Source of the DNA: Kitasatospora aureofaciens
Lineage (GTDB): Bacteria > Actinomycetota > Actinomycetes > Streptomycetales > Streptomycetaceae
Reading direction: 5' to 3'
Assembly: GCF_001188955.3 (NCBI RefSeq)
Contig: NZ_JPRF03000001.1
Coordinates: 124,001 to 188,000, forward strand
Length of the DNA: 64,000 nucleotides
How positions within the stretch are numbered: position 1 is the first letter of the stretch; every line of letters starts with the position of its first letter. The position numbers and the translations under genes are program-made. Positions 8,140-17,038 of this stretch are shown piece after piece. The notes beneath the pieces were generated by a model that saw nothing but the letters and a program-made list of their open reading frames with translations, was not told the DNA's origin and did no database searches.

Positions 8140-8316
8140 CTACTGCGGCGGCTGGTCGCGGAACTGGTCCTTCAGCTTGTCCTGGGCCACGTCGGTTTGG
8201 CTGCTGTACTTGCCCTGAGTGCGTTCGTCGAAGGTGTCACCCGCCTTGTCGACGCCCTTCTCCGCCTGGTCCTCATGGCCCTTCAGCATGTTCTTGAGCT
8301 TATCCAGCATGGACAT
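8140..8316 (-). CDS. MT0933-like antitoxin / small hydrophilic CsbD-type protein
   Basis: A 58-residue charged helical protein: MSMLDKLKNMLKGHEDQAEK followed by GVDKAGD and a Gln/Asp/Lys-rich tail. This is the form of the actinobacterial MT0933 (Rv0909) antitoxin family, which is often annotated by homology only. No toxin-like gene (SRPBCC/Rv0910 type) lies next to it, so it is an orphan and could be a stress protein rather than half of a toxin-antitoxin pair. ATG 8316 is preceded by a perfect AGGAGG. Cytoplasmic, no signal peptide. Confidence 0.75.
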   Translation of the reverse strand: MSMLDKLKNMLKGHEDQAEKGVDKAGDTFDERTQGKYSSQTDVAQDKLKDQFRDQPPQ

Positions 8317-8463
8317 GTGGTCACCCTCCTGGATGAGACGCCCCCACCCCTCCAGGATCACAGCGCGGGCCGTCCCGCGCACTTCGCGGCCGCGTGGCGG
8401 CCTTGGCAAGGCGATCCCGGTCATGTCAAATCGTGAGTTCACGGTTCGTCGGAGGGAGTCGCT

Positions 8464-10023
8464 TTGAAGCCGCACACCTGGAACCGCACGGGCGCCGCGC
8501 TGGCCGTCGTCACCCTGGCCACCCCGGTGCTGTTGGTCGGCGCGGGCAGTGCCAACGCGGATCCGGACCCGGCCCGCCGCGGCGCCAGGTTGGCCGAGCG
8601 GCTGGTCGAGGCCAGCAGCGCGGAGGACGCGCACGACACCCTGGCCGCGCTGCAGCGGATCGCCGACCGCAACGGCGGTACCAGAGCCGCCGGTTCCAAG
8701 GGCCACGACGAGTCGGCGAACTACGTGTACGAGCAGGCGCGGTGGGCCGGGCTCAAGGTGTCCCGGCAGGAGTTCGAGTACACCTTCTTCGAGGCCCGCG
8801 CCCAGCGGCTGGACGTGGTGTCACCGCAGGCCGAACCGGTGCCGGTGATCGCCATGACCTACTCGGCGAGCGGCCCGGAGGCAGGCCTGAACGCCGAGTT
8901 GGGCGTCGTCCCGGTGGGCGCCACCACCGGCTGCACGCCCGCCGACTACCCGGCGGGCTCCGTCACCGGCCGGATCGCGCTGATCCGGCGCGGCGGGTGC
9001 AGTTTCGCGGAGAAGCAGGCGGCCGCGGCGGGCGCCGGCGCCCTCGGTGCGCTGATCTACAACAACACCGACGGCGAGCTCGCCGGGACCCTGGGCGAGC
9101 CCACGGCCGGGAAGGTCCCGACCGGCGGGGTCACCAGGGCGGCCGGTGAGGCACTGGCCGCGGAGGCCGCCGCCGGGCCGGTCCGGGTGAGGCTGGACAT
9201 CCGGACCTTCATGGAGCCGCGCAAGACCTGGAACGTCATCGCCGAGACCCGCGGCGGGGACCCCGCCAACACCGTGATGATCGGCGCGCACCTGGACTCC
9301 GTGCCCGCCGGGCCCGGCATCAACGACAACGGCTCCGGCTCGGCCGGAATCCTGGAGGTCGCGAAGAACCTCGGCGTCCGCCCGGTGAGGAACAAGGTCA
9401 GGTTCGCCTGGTGGTCCGCCGAGGAGTTCGGCCTCAAGGGCTCCGAGGCGTACGTGAAGTCGCTCTCCGAGGCGGACCGGAAGAAGGTCCGGCTCTACCT
9501 CAACTTCGACATGATCGCATCCCCCAACTACGCGCAGTTCGTCTACAACGGCTCCGGCAGCGCGGGCGGCGGCTCAGGCCCGGAGGGTTCGGCCCAGATC
9601 GAGCGGGACCTCACCGGGTACCTGGACGGCCGCGGCCTGCCGCACGACCCGTCCGCCTTCAACGGCCGTTCCGACTACGGACCGTTCATCGACGCGGGCA
9701 TCCCGGCCGGCGGCACCGACACCGGCGCCGAGGCGGTCAAGTCCCCCGAGCAGCAGGTCCGGTACGGCGGCACGGCGGGCACCGCCCTCGACGCCTGCTA
9801 CCACAAGGCCTGCGACGACCTGGACAACATCGACATGGCGGCCTTCGACGTCAACATCGACGTGATCGCCCACGCCGCCGGCACCTACGCCTGGGACCTC
9901 TCCTCGCTGCGGCAGCCCGTACCGGCTCAGCGCCCCGCCGGTCGGGCGGCCTCCGGCGCGGGTACGAGCACCCCCGGCAGCACCGGTACGGGCGGAGCCG
10001 ACGCCCACGAGGCGGCGGCCTGA
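8464..10023 (+). CDS. Secreted M28 family zinc aminopeptidase with PA domain
   Basis: A 519-residue exported peptidase of the Streptomyces aminopeptidase (SGAP) type. A signal peptide ends near SANA (about residue 32). A PA insert spans about residues 130-225 ([22 protein letters not shown]). The di-zinc M28 core follows: [20 protein letters not shown] (His and bridging Asp), [16 protein letters not shown] (catalytic Glu pair), LNFDMIASP (Asp) and YHKACDD (late His). The tail after ~480 is a Pro/Ala/Gly/Thr linker. It should release hydrophobic N-terminal residues from extracellular peptides. The start is TTG 8464 after GGAGGG, unusual but the only sensible start for the signal peptide. A stem-loop follows at 10032. 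Confidence 0.92.
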   Translation: MKPHTWNRTGAALAVVTLATPVLLVGAGSANADPDPARRGARLAERLVEASSAEDAHDTLAALQRIADRNGGTRAAGSKGHDESANYVYEQARWAGLKVSRQEFEYTFFEARAQRLDVVSPQAEPVPVIAMTYSASGPEAGLNAELGVVPVGATTGCTPADYPAGSVTGRIALIRRGGCSFAEKQAAAAGAGALGALIYNNTDGELAGTLGEPTAGKVPTGGVTRAAGEALAAEAAAGPVRVRLDIRTFMEPRKTWNVIAETRGGDPANTVMIGAHLDSVPAGPGINDNGSGSAGILEVAKNLGVRPVRNKVRFAWWSAEEFGLKGSEAYVKSLSEADRKKVRLYLNFDMIASPNYAQFVYNGSGSAGGGSGPEGSAQIERDLTGYLDGRGLPHDPSAFNGRSDYGPFIDAGIPAGGTDTGAEAVKSPEQQVRYGGTAGTALDACYHKACDDLDNIDMAAFDVNIDVIAHAAGTYAWDLSSLRQPVPAQRPAGRAASGAGTSTPGSTGTGGADAHEAAA

Positions 10024-10031
10024 CGCCCGGG

Positions 10032-10062
10032 GGGCCCGCTGCCGTCCTCGGGCGGCGGGCCC
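10032..10062 (+). terminator. Stem-loop after the M28 peptidase
   Basis: GGGCCCGCTGCC (10032-10043) pairs with GGCGGCGGGCCC (10051-10062) over 12 bp with one G-U, loop 7 nt, starting 9 bp after the stop codon. No T-tract, as usual in this kind of genome. Confidence 0.7.
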
Positions 10063-10200
10063 GCCCGCCGTGCACCTGCCTGCCACCCGCGCCCTCCCTC
10101 CGTCATCGACCCAGGTGGGGCCGGGGGCGAGCCACCGTAGCCGACGCCACTGACATTGATGCTGATACTCAGGTCCCGGTGGTCGTGGCTCTGCCACTGA

Positions 10201-10230
10201 CTGACAATCCGGCCCCGAGCCCTGTACGGT
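10201..10230 (+). promoter_or_regulatory. Candidate housekeeping promoter for lpdA
   Basis: CTGACA (10201-10206), 18-bp spacer, TACGGT (10225-10230) fit the actinomycete HrdB pattern (TTGACN / TANNNT). The predicted start lies about 98 bp before the lpdA ATG. Confidence 0.45.
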
Positions 10231-10334
10231 GCCGCGCGGAGCCCATCCGCCGAGACCCGGTGGGTGCGCCGGGTCCGGTCCTGACACCATGGGACCGAGA
10301 TCGTCACCGTGACACCCTCGGAGGAGTCAGCAAC

Positions 10335-11741
10335 ATGAGCACGCACTACGACGTCGTCGTCCTCGGCGCGGGCCCCGGCGGCTACACCGCCGCCGTCCGC
10401 TCGGCGCAGCTGGGCCTGAAGGTCGCGGTCATCGAGGCCAAGTACTGGGGCGGCGTCTGCCTCAACGTCGGCTGCATCCCCTCCAAGGCCCTGCTGCGCA
10501 ACGCCGAGCTCGCCCACATCTTCACCAAGGAGGCCAAGACCTTCGGCATCAAGGTCGAGGGCCAGGTGACCTTCGACTTCGGCGAGGCCTTCCGCCGCAG
10601 CCGCACGGTGGCCGACGGCCGGGTCAAGGGTGTCCACTACCTGATGAAGAAGAACGGCATCACCGAGTACGACGGCTGGGGCACCTTCGTCGACGACCAC
10701 ACCCTCCAGGTCGCGCTCAGTGGCGGCGGCTTCGACGTGGTCACCTTCGACCACTGCATCATCGCCGCCGGTGCCACCACCCGTCTGCTGCCGGGCACCA
10801 GCCTAAGCGAGCGCGTGGTCACCTACGAGGAGCAGATCCTCACCGAGGAGCTGCCGGAGAGCATCATCATCGCGGGCGCCGGCGCGATCGGCGTCGAGTT
10901 CGCCTACGTGCTGCACAACTACGGTGTGAAGGTCACCATCGTCGAGTTCCTGGACCGCATGGTGCCGCTGGAGGACGTCGAGGTCTCCACCGAACTCGCC
11001 AAGCAGTACCGCAAGCTGGGCATCGAGGTGCTCACCTCCACCCGGGTGGAGTCGATCGACGACAGCGACCCGAACAGCAAGGTCAAGGTCACCGTCACCA
11101 AGAACGGCCAGCAGCAGGTGCTGGAGACCGACAAGGTGCTCCAGGCGATCGGCTTCGCGCCGCGGGTCAACGGCTACGGCCTGGAGAACGCCGGGGTCAA
11201 GCTCACCGACCGCAACGCCATCGCGGTGGACGGCCGCGGCCGCACCAACGTCGACCACATCTTCGCGATCGGTGACGTGACCGCCAAGCTGATGCTCGCC
11301 CACGCCGCCGAGACGATGGCCGTGATCGCCGCCGAGACGATCGGCGGGGTGGAGACCCAGGAGGTGGACTTCGTGATGATCCCGCGCGCCACCTACTGCC
11401 AGCCGCAGATCGCCTCCTTCGGCTACACCGAGGCACAGGCCCGGGAGCAGGGCTACGACGTCAAGGTCGCCAAGTTCCCGTTCACCGCGAACGGCAAGGC
11501 GCACGGCCTCGGCCACCCGATCGGCTTCGTCAAGGTCATCAGCGACAACAAGTACGGCGAGCTGCTCGGCGCCCACCTGATCGGCCCCGAGGTCACCGAG
11601 CTGCTGCCCGAGCTGACGCTGGCCCAGCAGTGGGACCTCACCGTCCACGAGGTCGCCCGCAACGTGCACGCCCACCCGACCCTGGGCGAGGCGGTCAAGG
11701 AGGCCATCCACGGCCTCGCCGGTCACATGATCAACATGTGA
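10335..11741 (+). CDS. lpdA: Dihydrolipoyl dehydrogenase
   Basis: A 468-residue FAD disulfide oxidoreductase, the E3 subunit that reoxidises lipoamide in pyruvate/2-oxoglutarate dehydrogenase or glycine cleavage complexes with NAD+. FAD loop [16 protein letters not shown]; redox disulfide [13 protein letters not shown] (about residues 39-51); NAD loop [13 protein letters not shown]; second FAD motif [14 protein letters not shown]-terminal catalytic [13 protein letters not shown] dyad. All catalytic residues are present. ATG 10335 follows GGAGG. It stands alone without E1/E2 genes, as in many actinomycetes, so it should serve complexes encoded elsewhere. A 9-bp stem terminator follows. Confidence 0.95.
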   Translation: MSTHYDVVVLGAGPGGYTAAVRSAQLGLKVAVIEAKYWGGVCLNVGCIPSKALLRNAELAHIFTKEAKTFGIKVEGQVTFDFGEAFRRSRTVADGRVKGVHYLMKKNGITEYDGWGTFVDDHTLQVALSGGGFDVVTFDHCIIAAGATTRLLPGTSLSERVVTYEEQILTEELPESIIIAGAGAIGVEFAYVLHNYGVKVTIVEFLDRMVPLEDVEVSTELAKQYRKLGIEVLTSTRVESIDDSDPNSKVKVTVTKNGQQQVLETDKVLQAIGFAPRVNGYGLENAGVKLTDRNAIAVDGRGRTNVDHIFAIGDVTAKLMLAHAAETMAVIAAETIGGVETQEVDFVMIPRATYCQPQIASFGYTEAQAREQGYDVKVAKFPFTANGKAHGLGHPIGFVKVISDNKYGELLGAHLIGPEVTELLPELTLAQQWDLTVHEVARNVHAHPTLGEAVKEAIHGLAGHMINM

Positions 11742-11769
11742 CGACCCGTCCGGTGCGAGGACAGGGCCC

Positions 11770-11792
11770 CGGCGGGCGGCGAACGCCCGCCG
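11770..11792 (+). terminator. Stem-loop after lpdA
   Basis: CGGCGGGCG (11770-11778) and CGCCCGCCG (11784-11792) form a perfect 9-bp stem with loop GCGAA, 28 bp after the lpdA stop and just before the convergent GNAT gene. Confidence 0.65.
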
Positions 11793-11824
11793 ACCCCGGC
11801 CCCGGACCGGACACAGCACCCTTC

Positions 11825-12160
11825 CTAGCCAAGCTGGCTGCGCAGCCAGCCCTTGACCTCGGGGGTGACCTCGTCGGCGATGTCGGAGAACTCCTCGTGC
11901 TTGACCAGGAACTTGGCCACGTACGGGCAGACCGGGACGATCCGCTTCCCGGCGGCGCGCACGTCCGTCAGCGCCGCCCGGACGAGCTGCCCGGCCAGGC
12001 CGCGGCCGGCGAAGGCGTCCTCCACCAGGGTGTGGTAGAAGACGCGCTGCCCGTCGTGGTCCAGGTACTCGGTGAAGCCGGCGAGTTCGCCGTCGACCCG
12101 GACCTCGTACCGGTGCAGGGCGTCCGACCGCTCGACGACGGGGGTGCTGGGGGTGCTCAT
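11825..12160 (-). CDS. Small GNAT family N-acetyltransferase (COG2388/YjdJ type)
   Basis: A 111-residue single-domain acetyltransferase. The acetyl-CoA binding segment is [27 protein letters not shown] (about residues 50-76), followed by [17 protein letters not shown], the diagnostic Cys-Pro-Tyr motif of the short YjdJ/COG2388 proteins, which are related to human GNAT14-type cores and have no firm substrate. The strand [27 protein letters not shown] is well conserved. ATG 12160 has only a weak purine stretch upstream. It converges on lpdA, sharing the stem-loop gap. Cytoplasmic. Confidence 0.85.
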   Translation of the reverse strand: MSTPSTPVVERSDALHRYEVRVDGELAGFTEYLDHDGQRVFYHTLVEDAFAGRGLAGQLVRAALTDVRAAGKRIVPVCPYVAKFLVKHEEFSDIADEVTPEVKGWLRSQLG

Positions 12161-12437
12161 GGCGGAGGCCTTTCGTTCGCGAAGCCCGTAGGGGCTTTCG
12201 GTGCGGGGCCAGGTTAGCTCCCGGTGGATGCGGCCGACCCGGTCGGCTGACCCGGTGGGCCGACCCGGTCGCCCGGGCCGCTGGGCTGGGCCGACCGGGC
12301 GATGGCCGGAGCCCTCGGCGCCGCTCCGGCTGCCCCGACCGGCCCGGCCGCCTAACGCTGGCGGGACGGCTCCGTCCCACTGCGCACGGCGGGCCGGGCG
12401 GGACGTCGGCGGAACACCGGAGGAGCGGAGGGGCGGG

Positions 12438-12749
12438 GTGCGGGTGCGTTCCGCGGAGGTGAACCGGCTGCCGCAGCCGCCGTCGGTGCCGGGCACTCAG
12501 CTGCCGGTGCTGGTCCGGTACGGGCACCGCTCCTGGCTCATCCCCGCGGTGCTGCTGGTGGCGGTGGTGGTCGTGGACGCGCTCACGCCCAGTTCGTTCG
12601 CGTCCGTCAGCTGGCTGGCCCTGGTGCCGGTGGTCGCCGCCGCCGTCGTCCGGCACACCGGCGGCCGCCGCACGGACGACACCGCCCTGCTCGCCGTGCG
12701 GCACAGCCCCGTACGGCTGCCGGCCGAGCCGGGGAGGTGCGGCGGGTAG
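12438..12749 (+). pseudogene. Internally deleted membrane PP2C/SpoIIE-type phosphatase relic
   Basis: The 103-residue product has the N-terminus of membrane PP2C phosphatases of streptomycetes (LPVLVRYGHRSWLIPAVLLV, then a second hydrophobic helix ending PVVAAAVV) joined directly to RHTGGRRTDDTALLAVR, which is the extreme C-terminal strand motif (DD-x-A-L-L-x-V-R) of the same phosphatases. The ~250-residue catalytic middle, with its metal-binding aspartates, is missing. The frame is kept, so a short membrane protein may still be made, but it cannot be a phosphatase. Start GTG 12438 after GGAGGGGCGG. Family identification is from motif memory; an independent small membrane protein remains possible. 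Confidence 0.55.
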
Positions 12750-12763
12750 TCGGGGGTGCGCCG

Positions 12764-13156
12764 TCAGGCGGACAGGGAGGCGAGGGCCGCGGAGAGCCGC
12801 CGGGCCGCCTCGTCGGCGACCTCGGCCAGGCCGCCGCCGGACCCCGCCAGGGTCACCAGGGTCTGCGGGTCGACGGCCTCGACCACGGTGGCCCCGCCGT
12901 CCCGGCGGACCACCACGTTGCAGGGCAGCAGCAGGCCGATCCGGCGGTCGGCCAGGAGCGCGCGGTGGGCGAGGGACGGGTTGCAGGCGCCGAGGATCAG
13001 GTAGTCCTCCAGCTCCTCGCCGAGCTTCTCGTGCAGGGTCGCCCGCACGTCGACGGTGGTCAGTACGCCGAAGCCCTGCTCCTTCAGCGCGGCGGTGACG
13101 TCGGCCACCGCCTGCTGGAACGGCCGGTCGAGCCGGACGCCGAGTCCGTAGTCCAT
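12764..13156 (-). CDS. DUF302 domain protein
   Basis: A 130-residue cytoplasmic protein of the DUF302 family: DYGLGVRLDRPFQQAVADVTAALKEQGFGVLTTVDV, then LILGACNPSLAHRALLADRR and IGLLLPCNVVVRRDGG, which are the family's three best conserved blocks, including the Cys in the GACNP motif and the Pro-Cys of LLPCNV. Function of the family is unknown; the paired cysteines have led to suggestions of redox or metal roles. ATG 13156 has GGAGG. It converges on the PP2C relic, 14 bp apart. Confidence 0.88.
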   Translation of the reverse strand: MDYGLGVRLDRPFQQAVADVTAALKEQGFGVLTTVDVRATLHEKLGEELEDYLILGACNPSLAHRALLADRRIGLLLPCNVVVRRDGGATVVEAVDPQTLVTLAGSGGGLAEVADEAARRLSAALASLSA

Positions 13157-13191
13157 GGTTCCTCCGTAGGGTCCGGGATCCCGCCCAGTAT

Positions 13192-13218
13192 CGGGGGCGC
13201 CGGCGACCGGCGCCCCCG
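13192..13218 (-). terminator. Stem-loop downstream of the secreted protein gene
   Basis: CGGGGGCGCCGG (13192-13203) and CCGGCGCCCCCG (13207-13218) form a perfect 12-bp stem with a 3-nt loop, 110 bp after the stop of the gene at 13328-14020 (minus strand). Confidence 0.65.
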
Positions 13219-13327
13219 GACGCGCTGGCGCCGGTCAGGCCCGCAGCTGGGGCAGGGCCGGGGCGGGGCGCGGGGATCCGGCTGATCACGAGCCGATCAG
13301 GGTGGCGATCGACACCGGGGCCGCCGG

Positions 13328-14020
13328 TCAGTTCACGGTGACCGCCGGAGCGCCGGACCGGCTGGTGTCGGTGAGCGGGCCGTAGCCGGCCGAGAAGTAG
13401 CCGTCGGCGGGGCAGAGGCCGGAGCCGCCGCTCTTGGCGAAGTGCTCGTTGCTGAAGGTCAGGCTGTTGCCGCCGTTGTCGGCGGTGCCGGTGAAGGCGC
13501 CGCTGAGCTGGTAGGTGCAGGTGATGGTGCCGAACCAGGTGTCGAGGACGGCGGTGGCCTGGATCGGTCCGGCGCTGCCGCCGGTGAGGGTGACCGGCAG
13601 GCCGGTGGAGTCGTCGACGGAGACGCCGTAGGGGAGCGTGTCGACGGTGAGGCTCTCCACCGAGGTGACGCCGGTGACGTTGGCGGTGCAGGAGTCGAAG
13701 GTGAGCCCGGTCAGCGACTCGGTCGCGACGCCGGGGGCAGCCGGGTTGGTGAGCACTCCGGCGGAGTACTGGGAGGTGGCGCAGGTGACACCGGTGGTGC
13801 TGGTCGCGGTCGAGTAGAAGGTGGCGCTGGTGCCGGCGGCGAGCGGCGCGGCGAGGGTGTCGCCCGCCGCGACGGCAGCGCCGCCGGCGGTCAGCACGGG
13901 CCCGGCGGCGTCGGCCGGGAGGGCGGAGGCGGGGGCGGGGGCGGCGGAGGCGGGAGCCGCCGCGGCCAGGGCGAGGGCGGCGAGGGCGGCGGGAACGGTC
14001 CAGCGGGGGAGTGCGCGCAT
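13328..14020 (-). CDS. Secreted hypothetical protein with two probable disulfides
   Basis: A 230-residue exported protein: signal peptide MRALPRWTVPAALAALALAA ending at an A-x-A site (about residue 27), then a Thr/Ser/Gly/Ala-rich beta-strand domain. Four cysteines only (GVTCATS, DSCTAN, ITCTY, GLCPAD), so two disulfides are likely. It resembles the many small secreted proteins of streptomycetes that are annotated only by their signal; no enzymatic motif is seen. ATG 14020 follows GAGGAAGAGG. It is divergent from the hydrolase at 14379. The long 357-bp divergent gap suggests regulated expression. Confidence 0.8.
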   Translation of the reverse strand: MRALPRWTVPAALAALALAAAAPASAAPAPASALPADAAGPVLTAGGAAVAAGDTLAAPLAAGTSATFYSTATSTTGVTCATSQYSAGVLTNPAAPGVATESLTGLTFDSCTANVTGVTSVESLTVDTLPYGVSVDDSTGLPVTLTGGSAGPIQATAVLDTWFGTITCTYQLSGAFTGTADNGGNSLTFSNEHFAKSGGSGLCPADGYFSAGYGPLTDTSRSGAPAVTVN

Positions 14021-14378
14021 GGCAGAGCCTCTTCCTCGGCGAGGGGGCGAGAAGACGACCTTTCGCTGCTCCGGGGGCGGGGGATCGGGGAGCTGACTAC
14101 GTTCTAGGACTGTGTCGGTGTGCCGTCAAGGCGCTGCGGAGAACTTGCTGACTTTTCGTCAACAAGCCTGCCCCCGAGAGCATGGCATCCGATCACGGTG
14201 CCAGCGGCGTGACAGTGATCCGACAGCGGCCGAAAGCGATCCGACGGTGTCCTGACAGCGGCGGGCGGAAGACTCCGTGGCGACCGGCCGGAAGATCCCT
14301 GAGATTCCCACGAGCCACGTAACTGCGGTGATTCCTGTGATCCATCCGACCCCTGCGACCGACGAGAGGGAACCGCCC
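14021..14378. promoter_or_regulatory. Divergent promoter region with an inverted repeat
   Basis: This 358-bp gap separates two exported-protein genes. CTTGCTGAC (14144-14152) and GTCAACAAG (14158-14166) make an inverted repeat (8 of 9) around TTTTC in the most AT-rich part. GATCCGAC occurs twice nearby, near 14216 and 14239. These may be operator sites; no -35/-10 pair is convincing. Confidence 0.45.
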
Positions 14379-15956
14379 GTGCCCCGACCCCGCCTCACCG
14401 TCAGCCTTCGCGCCGCTGCCGCCACGGCCGCCGGCCTGCTGCTGGCCGGCCTCACCCCGGCCGCGGTCTCGGCCGCCGCGCCCGCCCCGCCGGTGCCGAA
14501 GCTGACCTGGACGAAGAGGTGCACCCCTGGCTTCCAGTGCGACACCGCCCAGGTGCCGCTGGACCACCGGGACCCGCACGGTCGCTCCATCGAGCTGGCG
14601 CTCATCCGCCGTCCCGCCGACGACCGGGCGCACCGGATCGGCACGCTGTTCTACAACCCGGGCGGCCCGGCGCTCCCCGGCACGGCGGCCCTGCCCGCCG
14701 TCGTCCCGCTCCTCCCAGAGCAGGTGCGCAAGCGCTTCGACCTCGTCAGCTTCGACCCGCGCGGCGTCGGTGACTCGACCACGCTGCAGTGCTTCCCCGA
14801 CCAGGCCGCCGAGCAGGCCCTGCTCAGCGGCCTCCCGGCCGGCTACCCGATCGGCGCGGAGCAGGAGTCGCGGTGGGCCGACACCTACGCCCGACTGGGC
14901 CGCCGCTGCGCCGAGAACGACCGGACCGGCCTGCTCGCCCACCTGTCCACCGCGGACGTCGCCCGCGACCTGGACCTGCTGCGCCAGGCCGTCGGCGACC
15001 GGCGGCTGAACTACCTCGCCACCTCGTACGGGACGTACCTCGGCGCCACCTACGCCAACCTGTTCCCGGACCGGGTGCGCGCCATGGTCCTGGACAGCGC
15101 CGTCGACCCGGTCGCCTGGTCCACCGGCCGCACCCCGCAGGACACAGCGCTGCCACCCTTCCTGCGCACCGGCAGCGACCTCGGCTCGGCCCGCGCCCTC
15201 CACACCTTCCTCGACCGCTGCGGCGCCGCCGATCCCGCGAACTGCGCCTTCTCGGCGGGCAGCCCGGAGGCGACCCGGGCCAAGTTCGCCGAACTGATGA
15301 ACCGCCTGGACCACGGGCCGGTCACCGTCGGCACCGGATCGCAGACCGGCACCTACGACCGGGCGACCGCTCTCTCGGACATCTCGGTACTGCTGTACAC
15401 GGCCCAGCCGGTGCCGCAGTTCGGCACCACCGGCTGGGCCGCCCTGGGCCTGAAACTGCAGAGCCTGTGGACCGCCCCCGCCACCCCGGCGGCGCCGCTG
15501 CCGACCGGCGGACCGGCCAAGCAGACCCAGGTCCTCGGAGTGCTGTGCGCCGACACCGCCAACCCGCCCGCGGGCGCGGACTACTCGGCGCTCGCCGACC
15601 TCGCCGGGGCGCGCTCCGGCGACCTCGGCCCGTCCTGGGTCTGGCCGACCCAGCGATGCGCCGCCTGGCCGGCCGAGGCCGCCCGGGACCGCTACACCGG
15701 ACCGTGGAACCGGCGCACCGCCGCGCCCGTCCTGGTCGTCGCCAACACCGATGACCCGGCCTGGCCCTACGAGGGCTCCCGCGCCCTGGCCGACACCCTC
15801 GCCCGCGGCCGGCTGCTGACCGTCGACGGTGACGGACACACCGTGCTCGGCAACCCGAGCGGCTGCGCGTCCGGCTACGAGGAGCGCTACCTGGTGGACG
15901 GCGAACTGCCGCCGCGCGGCCAGGTCTGCGCGCCGGACCAGCGGCCGTTCCAGTAG
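14379..15956 (+). CDS. Secreted alpha/beta hydrolase, tripeptidyl aminopeptidase (SlpD/Tap) type
   Basis: A 525-residue exported serine peptidase-like hydrolase. Signal peptide to about residue 36 (LAGLTPAAVSAAA). Family landmarks: VPLDHRDPHGRSIELALIRR, LFYNPGGPALPG (oxyanion region), FDLVSFDPRGVGDST, nucleophile elbow LATSYGTYLGATYANLFP and VLDSAVDP. The elbow is A-T-S-Y-G rather than the usual G-x-S-x-G, so the first Gly is replaced; the Ser stays. Acid and base are in PVLVVANTDDPAWPYEGS (Asp) and GDGHTVL (His). Several Cys pairs fit an extracellular enzyme. Starts at GTG 14379 after GAGAGGG. It probably cuts tripeptides from protein N-termini. Confidence 0.9.
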   Translation: MPRPRLTVSLRAAAATAAGLLLAGLTPAAVSAAAPAPPVPKLTWTKRCTPGFQCDTAQVPLDHRDPHGRSIELALIRRPADDRAHRIGTLFYNPGGPALPGTAALPAVVPLLPEQVRKRFDLVSFDPRGVGDSTTLQCFPDQAAEQALLSGLPAGYPIGAEQESRWADTYARLGRRCAENDRTGLLAHLSTADVARDLDLLRQAVGDRRLNYLATSYGTYLGATYANLFPDRVRAMVLDSAVDPVAWSTGRTPQDTALPPFLRTGSDLGSARALHTFLDRCGAADPANCAFSAGSPEATRAKFAELMNRLDHGPVTVGTGSQTGTYDRATALSDISVLLYTAQPVPQFGTTGWAALGLKLQSLWTAPATPAAPLPTGGPAKQTQVLGVLCADTANPPAGADYSALADLAGARSGDLGPSWVWPTQRCAAWPAEAARDRYTGPWNRRTAAPVLVVANTDDPAWPYEGSRALADTLARGRLLTVDGDGHTVLGNPSGCASGYEERYLVDGELPPRGQVCAPDQRPFQ

Positions 15957-15972
15957 CGGGCGGCGACCCGGT

Positions 15973-16015
15973 GGCACCCGGCCCGGGGCGGGAATCCCGT
16001 CGCCGGTCGGGTGCC
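15973..16015. terminator. Bidirectional stem-loop between hydrolase and dedA
   Basis: GGCACCCG (15973-15980) pairs with CGGGTGCC (16008-16015) around a GC-rich inner region. It fills the 66-bp convergent gap. Confidence 0.5.
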
Positions 16016-16022
16016 GGCCGGT

Positions 16023-16820
16023 TCAGTGCTCGGGTCCGCTGCGGTCGTCGGACGGCTCGTCGGAGGTCTCGTCGGACGGCGCGTCGGAGGTCTCATGGGC
16101 GGGCCTTTGGGAGGTCTCGTCGGACGGCGCCCCGGAGGGAGGGGCGGAGCGTTCGCCGGGCGGCTCGTCGGAGGTCTCGTCAGAGTTCCCGTCGGAGCGG
16201 TCGCCGGAGGGCCCACGCCCCCGGGAGTGGTGGCGTCGCAGGAACCAGGCCAGTAGGGCGACGGCCACGATCACGGCGATCACGATGGTGGTGACCCGGC
16301 CGACGGTGCCCTCCACCCTGGTGTAGGCGGCTCCGGCGAAGTAGCCCAGAAGGGTGAATCCGACGCCCCAGGCGATCCCGCCCAGGGCGTTGTAGAACAG
16401 GAACCGGCCGTACGGCATCCGGGACACCCCGGCCAGCGAGGGCACCAGCGGGCGGACGAAGGCGATGAACCGGCCGATGAAGACGGCGGCCGGTCCGCGC
16501 CGGCGGATCAGGTCCTGCACCGTGTCGACCTGCTTGGCGTGGCGGCGCAGCGGGCGGGTGCGCAGGATCGGCGGACCGAGGTGGCGGCCGATCTCGTAGC
16601 CGGCGGAGTCCCCGAGGATCGCCGCGCAGACCACCACCAGGACCATCCAGCCGAGGGAGACCTCGCCCTGGTGGGCGAGGAAGCCGCCGAGGACGGCGGC
16701 GGTCTCGCCGGGGATGAAGAAGCTGAAGAACAGGGCGTCCTCGGCGAAGACCATGCCGCCGACGGCCGCGTACTCGACCGGGCCGGACAGGCCACGCAGC
16801 CAGTCGGTGATCGTGTGCAT
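16023..16820 (-). CDS. DedA family membrane protein with acidic repeat tail
   Basis: A 265-residue inner-membrane protein. The DedA (SNARE-associated/VTT) core covers about residues 1-205: FAEDALFFSFFIPGETAAVLGGFLA, the conserved GDSAGYEIGRHLGPPIL, and FIGRFIAFVRPLVPSLAGVSRMPYGRFLFYNALGGIAWG with the Arg-rich motif needed in DedA proteins. Family members move undecaprenyl phosphate or other lipids and affect envelope homeostasis. From about residue 205 the tail is hydrophilic and repetitive (SDETSDEP-like units), encoded by degenerate ~18-bp DNA repeats. ATG 16820 chosen; GTG 16829 also possible. Convergent with the hydrolase gene. Confidence 0.88.
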   Translation of the reverse strand: MHTITDWLRGLSGPVEYAAVGGMVFAEDALFFSFFIPGETAAVLGGFLAHQGEVSLGWMVLVVVCAAILGDSAGYEIGRHLGPPILRTRPLRRHAKQVDTVQDLIRRRGPAAVFIGRFIAFVRPLVPSLAGVSRMPYGRFLFYNALGGIAWGVGFTLLGYFAGAAYTRVEGTVGRVTTIVIAVIVAVALLAWFLRRHHSRGRGPSGDRSDGNSDETSDEPPGERSAPPSGAPSDETSQRPAHETSDAPSDETSDEPSDDRSGPEH

Positions 16821-17038
16821 CGGCCACACCCCGTCGGTGATCGGGCCCCTTCACGCGTCCCTTTCCGCCCCAATGTAACGCGTGTCGCCGCACGGGCCCC
16901 GGCAGGCGGGAGGGGGTGGCCCGGTGGCCGGCTTCCTTAGCGGAACGTTAGATCTGCGCGGCGTTCCTTGCCGCCGTGCGCCGTCCGGCGGCACGCTCTG
17001 GGGCACCCACCCCACCGCACCGATTCCCGGGAGCCGCC

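Larger units (their letters stand above)
10024..10334. other. Gene-free gap upstream of lpdA
   Basis: 311 bp between the peptidase stop and lpdA. It holds a strong stem-loop at 10032-10062, an AT-richer stretch near 10140-10210 and a promoter-like pair at 10201-10230. No further gene is visible. Confidence 0.6.

Noticed and set aside
10803..13289. 828-codon minus-strand frame across lpdA and neighbours
   Set aside because: Runs antisense to lpdA; Val/Asp/Gly/Arg-rich product without motifs, whereas lpdA is complete.
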